Assembly: GCA_013791905.1 (NCBI GenBank)
Contig: VMSX01000029.1
Span: 186,001-250,000 of the forward strand
Origin: Rhodocyclaceae bacterium
GTDB taxonomy: Bacteria; Pseudomonadota; Gammaproteobacteria; Burkholderiales; Rhodocyclaceae
DNA length: 64,000 nt
Direction: 5' to 3'
This document shows, one piece after another, positions 1 to 9,340 of the stretch. Position numbers and translations under genes: made by a program. The notes below the pieces were generated by a model, which saw only the letters and a list, made by a program, of their open reading frames with translations, was not told the origin of the DNA and searched no databases. Position 1 is the first letter of the stretch; each line of letters opens with the position of its first letter.

Positions 1-1
1 G

Positions 2-1000
2 GGCTACACGCGCCGCGACTATGAAGGCGCCATCTCCTCGCTGTGTGCCGGCTGCGGGCACGATTCGATCAGTGCCGCCGTGGTCCAGGCCTGTTTCGAC
101 CTCGACATCCAGCCGCATCGGGTCGCCAAGCTTTCCGGCATCGGTTGCTCGTCGAAGACGCCCGATTACTTCCTCGGCAACTCGCACGGCTTCAACACCA
201 CCCACGGCCGCATGCCCTCGGTGCTGACCGGCGCGGCGCTGGCCAATCGCGATCTCATCTACTTGGGGGTTTCGGGCGACGGCGACTCGGCTTCCATCGG
301 TATCGGCCAGTTCGCGCATGCCATGCGCCGCGGCGTAGACATGACCTACCTCGTCGAAAACAATGGCGTCTATGGGCTAACCAAGGGCCAGTTCTCCGCC
401 ACCGCCGACAAGGGCTCGAAAAACAAGCGCGGCGTGGTGAATACCGACAGCCCGATCGACCTCGTCGCCCTGGCGCTGCAACTTGGCGCAACCTATGTGG
501 CGCGCAGTTTTTCGGGTGACAAAGAACAGTTGATCCCGCTGATCAAGGGCGCGCTGCGCCATCGCGGTCCCGCCTTCATCGATGTCATCAGCCCCTGCGT
601 GACGTTCAACAACCACGCCGGCTCGACCAAGAGCTACGATTATGTGCGCGAGCACAACGATGCGGTCAACCGGCTCGACTTCATCCTGCCGCGCGACCAG
701 ATCGAAGCCTCCTATGCGCCCGGTGAATTGCGCCGGGTCGTGCAGCACGACGGCTCGATCCTGCTGCTGCGTAAGGTGAAAACGGACTACGATCCCTCCG
801 ACCGGGTGGGCGCCATGAACCACCTGCAGGAACGCCATGCGCTGGGCGAAATCGTCACCGGCCTGCTGTTTGTCGACAGCGCATCGGAATCGATGCACCG
901 GCACCTGAATACGGTCGAGAAGCCGCTCAATCAACTCCACGACGCCTACCTGTGTCCGGGCAACCACGCGCTGGCAGCGTTGAACGCCTCGCTCAGATAA
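2..1000 (+). CDS. korB: 2-oxoglutarate:ferredoxin oxidoreductase subunit beta (5' partial)
   Basis: The frame is open from the window edge to the stop at 998-1000, so the start lies upstream. The product is the thiamine-diphosphate-binding beta subunit of a 2-oxoacid:ferredoxin oxidoreductase, which decarboxylates 2-oxoglutarate (or a similar 2-oxoacid) to the acyl-CoA and reduces ferredoxin. Visible marks are the N-terminal LCAGCGH cysteine motif near the edge, the IGCSSK and HGR segments, and the TPP/Mg motif GDGDSASIG followed by ENNGVYGLTKGQ. The C-terminal half has the VTFNNH segment usual in KorB. The alpha subunit should lie just upstream. A copy of the dispersed 25-bp repeat sits 17 bp after the stop. 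Substrate is inferred from family resemblance; pyruvate is possible. Confidence 0.9.
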   Translation, partial: GYTRRDYEGAISSLCAGCGHDSISAAVVQACFDLDIQPHRVAKLSGIGCSSKTPDYFLGNSHGFNTTHGRMPSVLTGAALANRDLIYLGVSGDGDSASIGIGQFAHAMRRGVDMTYLVENNGVYGLTKGQFSATADKGSKNKRGVVNTDSPIDLVALALQLGATYVARSFSGDKEQLIPLIKGALRHRGPAFIDVISPCVTFNNHAGSTKSYDYVREHNDAVNRLDFILPRDQIEASYAPGELRRVVQHDGSILLLRKVKTDYDPSDRVGAMNHLQERHALGEIVTGLLFVDSASESMHRHLNTVEKPLNQLHDAYLCPGNHALAALNASLR

Positions 1001-1016
1001 GCAACAAGGCAGATAA

Positions 1017-1041
1017 CGCCGTCCCGCCAGCGCCGACTTTT
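1017..1041 (-). repeat. dispersed 25-bp repeat, copy 1 (intergenic)
   Basis: Copy of the repeat with core AAGTCGGCGCTGGCGGGACG, read on the minus strand, starting 17 bp after the korB stop. It is followed by a second GGCGCC-containing stretch, giving partial dyad symmetry. The copy matches the core completely. Confidence 0.8.
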
Positions 1042-1081
1042 CCATTCGGCGCCGTCAAGACGATTATCTACCTTAAGGTGT

Positions 1082-1098
1082 GCCCGGGAAAACCGGGC
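1082..1098. terminator. weak stem-loop between convergent genes
   Basis: GCCCGG-GAAAA-CCGGGC is a perfect 6-bp stem with a 5-nt loop between the convergent korB and DUF2254 genes. No clear T-run follows on either strand, so a terminator role is only a guess. Confidence 0.3.
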
Positions 1099-1154
1099 TA
1101 GCTCAGTCTTACCCCTATTTACAATGGCACTATTAATCGCGCGAACTCATTCTG

Positions 1155-2417
1155 CTAAACAGAACTGGCGAATTTCGCCAACTTTCGCACAACCTCCAAG
1201 TCTTCAGGAATTTCTAGCACATTTTCTGCTCTAGCAAGTGCCAAGCGGGAATGGTGTATCGCGGCTTCCCGCATCTCGGCATCCCCGATCGATGCCAGCG
1301 ACTCAAACGCTTTTTGTAGCCGCCCCGCGACTTCAATGGCACCAGCTCCGTCACGAGCAATCGCTGTGAAGGCATCATCAAACATGTCCCGCAAAGATAT
1401 TCTTGGCACCTCCACGCGATCACATTCTGAAATTCGTGTGTCGCCTTCTTCGATAGGCTCACTCCAGAGCGCAAAAAGTCGCACGAACGTTCCAATAATT
1501 CCGATTGCCGTACCGGGATCATTGACAGCAGGTGACAACGCTCGACTTGCGATTTCAGAAAGAACGATAAGGCCGAATCGAGGATCTTCGTCGAATTGTC
1601 TGTCATCACCGAGTATAAATGCTTGTGCTATCTGCCTTGCTTCGATGGCAGACAAATCATCCGAGTCTGCGGTCACATAGGCAAGAGCCCGGCCCGGCGC
1701 AGAAAAAGTACCGGGCAAGGCTGCTACCGTGATGCGTGCCCGCGATTTTTCCGCATACGTCTGCAGCACAGTGACATCGACGCGCTGTACATATCCGATC
1801 GACCCGCCGTAAATGGCCTGACCCCCATCCTGACGCGGCCATGCAGGGACACCGCGAAGGGTAGGTGCGCATCGCCTTCGCTGTAAAGCAGCAGCAGTCG
1901 CTGCCTCAACCTTATTGATGGTTCCCCCGAGGCGCCCAAGGCGTGCGATGCGATCCACCCAGCTCACGAACGTAATAATAACCATGGCAAGAATCATTAA
2001 CGTTAGAGCAAATAACGCGAAACGGCCCGCCCTATCGTAATAGCCATTTTTTAAGGCGATAAGCGCGACGATGCTGAAGATGAAGGCACCAATAAAGGTC
2101 GAGAGAGCGTTCTGGGAAACGTCGTCGGAGATGACCAGAGAAAAAGAGCGCGGCGTTGCGGTGCTGCTGGCCGAAGCATAGGCGGTGACCATCGATGCGA
2201 CAGCAAAGGTGGCGATCACCAACATGCTTGTGGAAATAATGATAAGCAGGGTCTCTATTGAGTCTAGAGTAATCGCCGGAACATGCTGGCCGATTCCGGT
2301 ATTGTCCGCCGTCTTCGCAAGGAACACTACGGCCGTTGACAACACACACATCGCGAGAGGCCTGATCCATAGCCGCTCGCTGATTCGGTTTAGAAAGAAC
2401 CTCAATCGATCACCCAT
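1155..2417 (-). CDS. DUF2254 family integral membrane protein
   Basis: The 420-residue product has about four hydrophobic segments in its first 160 residues (around 18-36, 55-85, 105-122 and 130-155), then a soluble C-terminal half. Family resemblance is to DUF2254 membrane proteins: the N-terminal FFLNRISERLWIRPL and the C-terminal NDPGTAIGIIG and SPAVNDP segments are typical. The role of the family is unknown. The region is visibly more AT-rich than its neighbours, which may mean a different origin. It stands alone, convergent with korB and divergent from the DMT transporter. Confidence 0.75.
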   Translation of the reverse strand: MGDRLRFFLNRISERLWIRPLAMCVLSTAVVFLAKTADNTGIGQHVPAITLDSIETLLIIISTSMLVIATFAVASMVTAYASASSTATPRSFSLVISDDVSQNALSTFIGAFIFSIVALIALKNGYYDRAGRFALFALTLMILAMVIITFVSWVDRIARLGRLGGTINKVEAATAAALQRRRCAPTLRGVPAWPRQDGGQAIYGGSIGYVQRVDVTVLQTYAEKSRARITVAALPGTFSAPGRALAYVTADSDDLSAIEARQIAQAFILGDDRQFDEDPRFGLIVLSEIASRALSPAVNDPGTAIGIIGTFVRLFALWSEPIEEGDTRISECDRVEVPRISLRDMFDDAFTAIARDGAGAIEVAGRLQKAFESLASIGDAEMREAAIHHSRLALARAENVLEIPEDLEVVRKLAKFASSV

Positions 2418-2594
2418 TACTTACTCCATTGCTTACCTCCCCGCGCGGCGACTGTTGCAACTTGACGGAGTATTCCACAAAGATAGTACCGGGTAATGCC
2501 AACGGCAAGTACTCTTCAGTATCGCAAGAACCGGGTTGTATAATTTTCTCTGAATGGGGCAAATTTCCCCACATACTCAAAAATAGTACAAATC

Positions 2595-3476
2595 ATGAGC
2601 AACGCCAGCCTTTTCCGCCTTGTCGTCCTGTCTGCCATCTGGGGCGCTTCTTTCATGTTCATGCGGATCGGCGCGCCGGTGCTGGGCCCGACGCTGCTCA
2701 TCGAATTTCGGGTCGCTCTCGCAGCGCTGTTCCTGCTCGCGGTCGGCCTGGTGCTGAAGAAGGCGCTGCACGTCCGTCAGCACTGGCAGCACTATCTGGT
2801 GCTGGGCCTGTTCAATTCGGCACTGCCGTTTCTGTTGTTCGCTTATGCGGCGCAGACGATTTCCGCTTCATTGCTGTCGATCCTGAATGCCACCGCGCCG
2901 ATCTGGGGGGCGGTGGTGGGTGCTGTCTGGAGCAAAACGCCATTGACCGCCCGGGGATCGGTCGGTCTGGCGCTCGGGATCGTGGGGGTGGCGGTGCTTG
3001 CCGGCTTTGACAAGGTGACGCTGCTTCCCGGTGCCGGGCTGGCGATTGCTGCGGCGCTGGGCGCATCGTTTTGTTACGGCATTTCCTCGGTTTACGCGAA
3101 GTCCGCCAAAACGGTCGAGCCCTTCGCGAATGCCCACGGCAGCATGTGGGCCGCCACATTGCTGATTGCGCCGGCGGTGCCGTTCTTCCCGGCCGCGCAA
3201 GTGGCCAGTCCTGCGGTGATCGGCTCGGTTATCGCCCTGGGGGTCGTCTGCAGCGGCGTGGCTTATTTGCTGTACTTCCGGCTGATTGCCGACATTGGGG
3301 CCGCACCGGCGCTGACGGTGACGTTCCTGATCCCGGTGTTCGGCATCATCTGGGGATATCTGTTCCTCAATGAGACGATTGGCTGGCACACCATTGCCGG
3401 ATCGGTCATCGTGATTGTTGGTACGGCGCTGGTGACCGGTTTTTCTATTGACCGACTATTCCAGAAAAAAGCTTGA
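2595..3476 (+). CDS. EamA/DMT-superfamily transporter
   Basis: The 293-residue protein is almost wholly hydrophobic, with about ten membrane segments arranged as two EamA repeats (residues ~5-135 and ~150-285). It opens with LVVLSAIWGASFMFMRIG, the usual first helix of the family. Such proteins export amino acids, metabolites or drugs from the inner membrane; substrate cannot be read from sequence. Monocistronic, preceded by an AT-rich spacer (2520-2594) that probably holds its promoter. Confidence 0.85.
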   Translation: MSNASLFRLVVLSAIWGASFMFMRIGAPVLGPTLLIEFRVALAALFLLAVGLVLKKALHVRQHWQHYLVLGLFNSALPFLLFAYAAQTISASLLSILNATAPIWGAVVGAVWSKTPLTARGSVGLALGIVGVAVLAGFDKVTLLPGAGLAIAAALGASFCYGISSVYAKSAKTVEPFANAHGSMWAATLLIAPAVPFFPAAQVASPAVIGSVIALGVVCSGVAYLLYFRLIADIGAAPALTVTFLIPVFGIIWGYLFLNETIGWHTIAGSVIVIVGTALVTGFSIDRLFQKKA

Positions 3477-3550
3477 AATTCGCTTATTTGGAAGCACTGA
3501 TCAAGTATGTCGCACTGGCGTAGGCCGGTGTCCAGTTCATTGAAATTCCT

Positions 3551-3575
3551 GGATTCCGCTTGCGCCGGAATGACG
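3551..3575. repeat. dRS3-like inverted repeat, degenerate copy
   Basis: GGATTCCGCTTGCGCCGGAATGACG contains ATTCCG/CGGAAT arms and matches the family of short palindromes ending GGAATGACG that also occurs at 6254-6310 and 9341-9419. It is intergenic, downstream of the DMT transporter. Confidence 0.6.
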
Positions 3576-3749
3576 CAACTGGAGTTAATCAGCATTTCCA
3601 TAATAGCCAGTTGCTATCAGCCCGTTAGAAAATTACAATTTCCCTTTATTGCGTGTGGGTACTAAAGTATGCAGGTCAAGTCGGACTGCGCATTGATATA
3701 GTCGGCGCATCCGGCTTGCCTGTACTGACAACCAAGAGAGGATCAGACC

Positions 3750-4166
3750 ATGAAAATTAAAGGCAGCAAAACCGAACAGCATCTGAAAGACGCCTTCGCC
3801 GGTGAGTCACAAGCCAACCGTCGCTATCTGTATTTCGCAAACAAGGCCGACGTCGAAGGCTACGCTGACGTTGCCGCGTTGTTCCGCTCCACGGCGGAAG
3901 GCGAGACCGGCCACGCGCACGGCCACCTCGAGTACCTCGAGCAGAGCGGCGACCCCGCTACCGGCCTGCCCTTTGGCCCGACCTCAGATAACCTGAAGTC
4001 AGCCGTTGCCGGCGAGACCCACGAGTACACCGACATGTACCCGGGCATGGCGAAGGATGCCCGTGCCGAAGGCTTCGACGAGATCGCCGACTGGTTCGAG
4101 ACCCTGGCCAAGGCTGAGCGTTCGCACGCCAACCGCTACCAGAAGGCCCTGAACGAACTGGTTTAA
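3750..4166 (+). CDS. rubrerythrin family protein without rubredoxin domain
   Basis: The 138-residue four-helix diiron protein carries the ferritin-like iron ligands: an N-terminal [10 protein letters not shown], a second [10 protein letters not shown], then AGETHEYT and a last [10 protein letters not shown] (E-x2-H). The C-terminal rubredoxin-like zinc/iron ribbon of classical rubrerythrin is absent, so it is of the short form. Likely role is peroxide reduction or protection of iron-sulfur enzymes in the cytoplasm. A good ribosome site (AGAGGATC) lies 5' of the ATG. It begins an operon with an HdrD-like Fe-S protein and DUF3501, a recurrent trio in proteobacteria. Confidence 0.9.
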   Translation: MKIKGSKTEQHLKDAFAGESQANRRYLYFANKADVEGYADVAALFRSTAEGETGHAHGHLEYLEQSGDPATGLPFGPTSDNLKSAVAGETHEYTDMYPGMAKDARAEGFDEIADWFETLAKAERSHANRYQKALNELV

Positions 4167-4263
4167 GCGCAGCAGCAAGGCAGCAAGGAAATTTGCCGGC
4201 TGTCGTCCGCCATGCGGGGGCAGTCGGCAATTCCACCATCCACAATAGATCATGGGAGAAAGC

Positions 4264-5601
4264 ATGGACGCACCGCGCCGCGAAGGCAATCTCGACGCTC
4301 CGACACGTCATCCGCTCGACTGGCAGAACCCCGAGTTCTACAGCGAGGAGGCGCTTTATCACGAGATGGAGCGCGTCTTTGACATCTGCCACGGCTGCCG
4401 CCGTTGCGTCAGCCTGTGCCAGTCTTTCCCCACCCTGTTCGACCTCGTCGACGACTCCGAGACATTTGAAGTCGACGGCGTCAAGAAATCCGATTACTGG
4501 CAGGTCGTCGATCACTGTTATCTGTGCGACCTGTGCTACATGACCAAGTGTCCCTACGTGCCGCCGCACGAGTGGAACCTGGATTTCCCGCATTTGATGC
4601 TGCGCGCCAAGGCCGTGCATTTCAAGAAGGGCACCACCAAGCTGCGCGACAAGGTGCTGACCAGCACCGATACCGTTGGCAGTTTTGTCGGCATCCCCAT
4701 CGTTGCCCCGGTGGTCAATGCAGTGAACAAAATTGGCCCCGCGCGCAAGCTGCTCGAGGCCGTGGCCGGCATCCACAGCGATGCCTGGTTGCCCGCATTT
4801 GCCAGCAAGTCGCTGCGCAGCCGCTTGCGCGAACTGTCGCCCGACACAGTCGGTCTGCCCGCCGGCAAGACGACCGGCAAGGTGGCGCTGTTCGCCACCT
4901 GCTACATCAACCGCAACGAACCCGGCCCGGGCGAAGACCTGGTGGCGGTGTATGAGCACAACGGCATCCCCGTGACGATTGCCCAGAAGGAGCGCTGCTG
5001 CGGCATGCCCAAGCTGGAACTCGGCGACCTCGAGTCGGTGCGCGCGGCGAAGGAAGGCAACATTCCGGTGCTGGCCAAGCTCGTCGATGAAGGCTGGGAC
5101 CTGACGGCGATGATTCCCTCCTGCGTGCTGATGTTCAAGCAAGAACTGCCGCTGATGTTCCCGGATGACCCGGATGTGATCAAGGTTAAGAATGCCTTTT
5201 ACGATCCTTTTGAATACCTGATGCTGCGCCACAAGGAAGGCAAGCTCAAGACCGACTTCAAGCAGGGGCTGGGCAAGGTCGCCTATCACGCCGCCTGCCA
5301 CCAGCGCGTGCAGAACATTGGCCCGAAGACGAAAGAGGCGCTGTCACTGGTGCCGGATACCGTGATCGACGTCATCGAACGTTGTTCAGGCCACGACGGC
5401 ACCTACGCGGTGAAGAAAGAGTTTCACCAGTATGCGATGAAAATCGTCAAGCCGGTGGTGAGCCGCGTCAATCAGGCCGAGCCCGACCACTACGGCTCCG
5501 ACTGCGCCATGGCCGGCCATCACATCGCCCACGCCCGGGCTGACGGTAGTGCCCCGGTACATCCGATGGCACTATTGAGAAAAGCCTACGGAATCGAATA
5601 A
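4264..5601 (+). CDS. heterodisulfide-reductase-like Fe-S protein (CCG domains)
   Basis: The product resembles HdrD/GlpC-type electron-transfer subunits. Two [4Fe-4S] motifs lie at the N terminus: [11 protein letters not shown] (C-x2-C-x2-C-x3-C) and [12 protein letters not shown] (the last spacing is four residues). Two CCG-type cysteine-rich domains follow: [13 protein letters not shown], and a degenerate ERCSGHDG in which the second cysteine is serine. An upstream in-frame ATG at 4252 exists, but GGAG at 4255-4258 places ATG 4264 at ideal spacing. It probably passes electrons to or from rubrerythrin or an unknown partner in the cytoplasm. It lies between rubrerythrin and DUF3501. The electron donor is not known. 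Confidence 0.85.
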   Translation: MDAPRREGNLDAPTRHPLDWQNPEFYSEEALYHEMERVFDICHGCRRCVSLCQSFPTLFDLVDDSETFEVDGVKKSDYWQVVDHCYLCDLCYMTKCPYVPPHEWNLDFPHLMLRAKAVHFKKGTTKLRDKVLTSTDTVGSFVGIPIVAPVVNAVNKIGPARKLLEAVAGIHSDAWLPAFASKSLRSRLRELSPDTVGLPAGKTTGKVALFATCYINRNEPGPGEDLVAVYEHNGIPVTIAQKERCCGMPKLELGDLESVRAAKEGNIPVLAKLVDEGWDLTAMIPSCVLMFKQELPLMFPDDPDVIKVKNAFYDPFEYLMLRHKEGKLKTDFKQGLGKVAYHAACHQRVQNIGPKTKEALSLVPDTVIDVIERCSGHDGTYAVKKEFHQYAMKIVKPVVSRVNQAEPDHYGSDCAMAGHHIAHARADGSAPVHPMALLRKAYGIE

Positions 5602-5659
5602 CGCCCTACATGCAAACGCCGACCGGCGCCCCTCGCGCGGCGGCCTGACAGGAGACATC

Positions 5660-6235
5660 ATGCTGACCCAAGAAAACCTTTTCAGCCTCGAAAAATACGC
5701 CCGTGTCCGGCCCGAATTCCGGGCCAAGGTGATGGCCCACAAGAAGAACCGGCAGGTGCCGCTCGGCGCCAATGCCACGCTCTACTTCGAAGACGCGCTA
5801 ACCATGCAATATCAGGTGCAGGAGATGTTGCGCCTCGAACGCCTGTTCGAGCCGGGACCGATCCAGGATGAGCTCGACGTCTACAACCCGCTGATTCCGG
5901 ATGGTTGCAACTGGAAGGCGACCTTCATGGTGGAATTTCCGGACGAAGCCGAGCGCCGGCAGAAACTGGCGCAATTGATCGGCATCGAAAAGGCGGTATG
6001 GGTGCAGGTCGAGGGTTTCCCGAAGGTCACCCCGATCGCCAACGAAGACCTGGACCGCGAGACCGAGGACAAGACCTCGGCCGTGCACTTCATGCGCTTC
6101 GAACTGACGCCGGCCATGGCCGCGGCAGCCAAGCAGGGCGCCGCCATCCGTGCCGGCATCGACCACCCGAACTACCAGGCGGAGATCTCTCTCCCCGCTG
6201 CGATTCGCGATTCTCTGGCTGGCGACCTTGCCTGA
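5660..6235 (+). CDS. DUF3501 family protein
   Basis: The 191-residue soluble protein begins LTQENLFSLEKYARVRPEFR and contains VMAHKKNRQVPLG, NATLYFEDALTMQYQVQEML and YNPLIPDG, the signature blocks of DUF3501. No catalytic motif is known. It is the third gene of the rubrerythrin/Fe-S operon, 58 bp behind the Fe-S gene, with AGGAGACATC before the ATG. Co-occurrence with the other two genes suggests a shared job in redox or peroxide handling; that is inference from context only. Confidence 0.85.
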   Translation: MLTQENLFSLEKYARVRPEFRAKVMAHKKNRQVPLGANATLYFEDALTMQYQVQEMLRLERLFEPGPIQDELDVYNPLIPDGCNWKATFMVEFPDEAERRQKLAQLIGIEKAVWVQVEGFPKVTPIANEDLDRETEDKTSAVHFMRFELTPAMAAAAKQGAAIRAGIDHPNYQAEISLPAAIRDSLAGDLA

Positions 6236-6253
6236 TTAGGTGCTGACTTATCC

Positions 6254-6310
6254 GTCACCCCGGCGCAAGCCGGGGACCACGCTTGGATTCCGGCTTGCGC
6301 CGGAATGATG
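6254..6310. repeat. paired dRS3-like palindromes between convergent genes
   Basis: Two adjoining hairpins: CCCCGGC-GCAA-GCCGGGG and ATTCCGGC-TTGC-GCCGGAAT, flanked by GTCA and TGA. They separate the convergent DUF3501 and CBS genes and could also end transcription from both sides. Same family as 3551-3575 and 9341-9419. Confidence 0.7.
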
Positions 6311-6333
6311 AAATTTGAATAATTAGCGCTTTC

Positions 6334-6954
6334 CTAAATATTGTCCTGAGCGAGCAGTCCTTCGATTTCCGAGAAGGTGGTGCTGACTTCGAAGGTCTGC
6401 ACGGCGGCGCCCAGTTGACGGCCGATTTGCGTGGCCGAAAAGATGCCGCGAATGCGGGTCTGCTTGGTGATCGGGTTGCGTTCGCCGACCAGCGCATGCT
6501 GGCGCTTCAGATTCTTGAGCGTGGCGACGATGTCGCCGACTGTGGCATGCATCACGTCGTTGATCGAGATCAGGTCGATGTCGTCGCGCGGGCACATCAA
6601 GTCGCTGACGAGCAGGTCGCTGTGCTTGCCGCCTTGCGCCTTGATCAGTTTGATGGGTTTTTCACCCAGAGTATCGCGCGAGGTGATCAGGCCGAGGACA
6701 ATGTCGTCGCGATCAACCACCAGCAGGAGCCGCACGCCGCGTGAAATCATGGTCTGGGTCGCCTGCGCCAGTGTGGCATCGGGGTTGGTGGTGGCAACGG
6801 TCACCTGCTTGAGGTCGGTCATCACGGAAAGCGCGGGTGATTCGGCACGCACCAGCGTGAAGGTGCTGGGCTCGATAAAACCGGTGCCCGGTGGCGCCTT
6901 GAAGGTGACAAGCGGTTGCGGTGCAGCGTCTTCCTTGTGGATTGCGGTCATCAT
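6334..6954 (-). CDS. two-CBS-domain protein
   Basis: The 206-residue protein carries a CBS pair: the first near residues 40-105 (PDATLAQATQTMISRG, LLVVDRDDIVLGLITSRD) and the second near 115-185 (VGDIVATLKNLKRQHALV, RGIFSATQIGRQLG). CBS pairs bind adenine nucleotides and regulate partners; no catalytic domain is attached. The start is ATG, with a second ATG directly behind it. Stands alone between convergent DUF3501 and the upstream sua5 gene. Confidence 0.8.
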   Translation of the reverse strand: MMTAIHKEDAAPQPLVTFKAPPGTGFIEPSTFTLVRAESPALSVMTDLKQVTVATTNPDATLAQATQTMISRGVRLLLVVDRDDIVLGLITSRDTLGEKPIKLIKAQGGKHSDLLVSDLMCPRDDIDLISINDVMHATVGDIVATLKNLKRQHALVGERNPITKQTRIRGIFSATQIGRQLGAAVQTFEVSTTFSEIEGLLAQDNI

Positions 6955-7127
6955 GGTGCGGTTTCCTCTTTTTTTAGGTTTGGATGTGGCTGAATCTTAA
7001 ACCGTTCGTACATTTCGTTCAGCAAAGGAATCTATGCCGCGAAAAGTTCTGACACCGGTCGATTTCTATGTTTCAAACAGGCTTTCTGTGAAGCCCTGTT
7101 GCTGCAGGGTTGGTCTTGCGGTGATAC

Positions 7128-8147
7128 TTATGCGCCGCCGGAACCGGCTGCCGCGCGCTTCAGGCGGTCAGCGATGGCTTGCCAGGGCTGGCCGACGGGT
7201 TTCTCGATGAACATGCGGGCACAACCAAGGGAATCAAGTTTGCGCAGATTGGCATAGAGGTCGCGGGCGAAACCTGCCGGATCGGCAGGGGCGACCTGCC
7301 AACTGATCAGCGGATGGTCGAACGGGGCGGGGAAGGTGGCCAGCACGGCGACGTGCTCACGCCTGACGAGGGAATCGCGCAGGACGATCGGCAGGCTGTC
7401 GTTGGGCATGATCTGCAGCGGCGTGCGCGGGGCGTAGTGCGCTTCGAGCGTACCCGATGTGCGTGGCGTTCTTGGCGAGAGCGGGTTGTCCGCCATCTCC
7501 GGCATGCGGCCAAGGACGCGACCGATGTCGAAGGGGGAAAGCATGCCGGGACGCAGGATGGTGGTGCGTGGCCCGGTGAGGTCGACGATGGTCGATTCGA
7601 TGCCGACCGTGCAGGGTCCGCCGTCGAGAATCAGGCTGACGGCATCGCCCAGGTCATCCCGCACATGCTGTGCCGTGGTGGGGCTGATGCGGCCGAAGCG
7701 GTTGGCCGAGGGGGCGGCCAATCCACCAGCTGCACCGCCCGCATCGGCAAAGGCGCGCAGCAGTTCAAGGGCAACGGGGTGATTCGGCATGCGCAGGCCG
7801 ACGGTATCCTGGCCGCCGGTCACGGCATCGGGGACATCCGGCTGGCGCTTGAGGATCAGCGTCAGCGGACCGGGCCAGAAGGCCTTGGCCAGCACCCAGG
7901 CGACTTCGGGAATGTCGCGCGCCCAGTATTCCAGATGGGCGATCTCGGCAATATGCACGATCAGCGGGTGATCGGCCGGCCGCCCCTTGGCGGTGAATAT
8001 CTTTGCCACGGCTTCAGGATTGCGGGCGTTGGCGCCGAGGCCATAGACCGTTTCAGTGGGGAAGGCGACGAGCTCGCCGGCGCGCAGCAGGACGACTGCG
8101 CGCTGGATATCTGCATGCAACGCGGACCAGCGTTGCAGGTCATTCAT
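7128..8147 (-). CDS. L-threonylcarbamoyladenylate synthase, Sua5 type
   Basis: The 339-residue product makes threonylcarbamoyl-AMP from threonine, bicarbonate and ATP for the t6A37 modification of ANN-decoding tRNAs. The YrdC domain (about 1-205) shows FPTETVYGLGANARNPEAV, KGRPADHPLIVHI and SAPSANRFGRISPT. A C-terminal Sua5 domain (about 215-339) begins with the RPGMLSP/EAHYAPRTPL region, so this is the long Sua5 form rather than short TsaC. Its start overlaps the 3' end of purK by 8 bp, indicating translational coupling in the iorAB-folD-purEK-sua5 series. Confidence 0.9.
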   Translation of the reverse strand: MNDLQRWSALHADIQRAVVLLRAGELVAFPTETVYGLGANARNPEAVAKIFTAKGRPADHPLIVHIAEIAHLEYWARDIPEVAWVLAKAFWPGPLTLILKRQPDVPDAVTGGQDTVGLRMPNHPVALELLRAFADAGGAAGGLAAPSANRFGRISPTTAQHVRDDLGDAVSLILDGGPCTVGIESTIVDLTGPRTTILRPGMLSPFDIGRVLGRMPEMADNPLSPRTPRTSGTLEAHYAPRTPLQIMPNDSLPIVLRDSLVRREHVAVLATFPAPFDHPLISWQVAPADPAGFARDLYANLRKLDSLGCARMFIEKPVGQPWQAIADRLKRAAAGSGGA

Positions 8148-9300
8148 TGCTGATGCCCATCAAGCGCCGCCCCGCCAGCGCCGACTTTTGCACTTCCAGC
8201 GGGTCAGTGCCGATGACGGTGAAATGGCCCATCTTGCGGCCGGGGCGGGGGTGGCGTTTGCCGTAGAGGTGCAGTTTCAAGTTCGGTATTGCCAGCAATT
8301 GCGCCCAGTCAGGCTCATGCGCGTGGTGCGGGTCAGTGCGGTACCAGATGTCGCCGAGCAGATTGACCATGGCCGCCGCGCTGTGTGCGCGCGCCTCGCC
8401 GAGCGGCAGGCCGCACAGGGCGCGTACCTGCTGCTCGAACTGGTTGGTGACGCAGGCGTCGATGGTGTAATGGCCGGAGTTGTGGGGGCGCGGCGCCATT
8501 TCGTTGACGTACAACTGGCCATGCACAATGAAGAACTCGACGCCGAGGGTGCCGACGTAATCCATCTTTTGCGCGATGCCTTCGGCGATCTCTTCGGCCT
8601 CATTTGGCAACTGAGCGGCGAGACAGCCAAAGGTGCGCGCCGGCACCAGCGAGATGTCGAGGATGCCGCGGCGGTGGCTGTTCTCGGCCGTCGGGAAGCA
8701 GCGCACCGCGCCGTGTTCGTCGCGTGCCAGCACCACCGAGACTTCGTAATCGAGCTTCATCTGCTGTTCCAGCACGCAGGGCTCGTTGCGCAGCTGGCTC
8801 CAGGCAATCAGTGCGCCTTCACGGTTATTGACACGTACCTGGCCCTTGCCGTCATAACCGAAACGCGCCACCTTGAGGATGCCGGGAAACAGGCCGGCGT
8901 TGGCCTCGCGCAAATCGGCTTCGCTGCGAATGTCGGCATACGGCGCATGCGGAAAGCCGTGCCGCTTGAGAAAGGCTTTTTCTTCGCTGCGGTTCTGACA
9001 GGTGCGCACTGCTTCGGCGTTCGGCCGCACGGTGACGTATTTTGACAAATAGGCCAGCGTGTCGGCCGGTACATTCTCGAATTCGGTGGTCACTGCAGCG
9101 CATTGGCCGGTGAGACGCTCCAGCGCCGCGAGGTCGTCGTAGGCGGCGACAAGATGTTCGTCAGCGATACGGCCGGCGGGGCTGTGTTCGTCAGGGTCGA
9201 GCACCAAGACACGGTAGCCGAGTTCATGTGCGGCCATGACAAAGAAGCGGCCGAGCTGGCCGCCGCCGAGCATGCCCAGGGTGGCGGGTGGCAGGATCAT
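8140..9300 (-). CDS. purK: 5-(carboxyamino)imidazole ribonucleotide synthase
   Basis: PurK is an ATP-grasp enzyme that carboxylates AIR to N5-CAIR with ATP and bicarbonate in de novo purine synthesis. The 386-residue sequence has the N-terminal MLGGGQLGRFFVMAA nucleotide-binding motif, GYDGKGQ, FIVHGQLYVNEMAPRPHNSGHYT and the usual C-terminal HLYGK block. The last 15 residues hold KSALAGRR, encoded exactly by a copy of the dispersed 25-bp repeat. Divided from purE by a long inverted repeat; overlaps sua5 by 8 bp. Confidence 0.95.
   Translation of the reverse strand: MILPPATLGMLGGGQLGRFFVMAAHELGYRVLVLDPDEHSPAGRIADEHLVAAYDDLAALERLTGQCAAVTTEFENVPADTLAYLSKYVTVRPNAEAVRTCQNRSEEKAFLKRHGFPHAPYADIRSEADLREANAGLFPGILKVARFGYDGKGQVRVNNREGALIAWSQLRNEPCVLEQQMKLDYEVSVVLARDEHGAVRCFPTAENSHRRGILDISLVPARTFGCLAAQLPNEAEEIAEGIAQKMDYVGTLGVEFFIVHGQLYVNEMAPRPHNSGHYTIDACVTNQFEQQVRALCGLPLGEARAHSAAAMVNLLGDIWYRTDPHHAHEPDWAQLLAIPNLKLHLYGKRHPRPGRKMGHFTVIGTDPLEVQKSALAGRRLMGISNE
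8165..8189 (-). repeat. dispersed 25-bp repeat, copy 2 (inside purK)
   Basis: One mismatch to the core (GGGGCG for GGGACG). Read in frame as KSALAGRR at about residues 371-379 of the 386-residue PurK, near the tolerant C terminus. Confidence 0.85.
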
Positions 9301-9340
9301 GGCGCACTCATCTCCGATAGTCCATTAGACCAAAAACAGC

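Noticed and set aside
377-1045. 222-codon frame antisense to korB
   Set aside because: Shadow of a GC-rich gene; korB motifs are unmistakable and the antisense product has no domain. Its first residues derive from the dispersed repeat.
3958-5301. 447-codon frame antisense to the Fe-S protein gene
   Set aside because: Codon pattern mirrors the sense gene; the sense product has intact cysteine motifs, the antisense product none.
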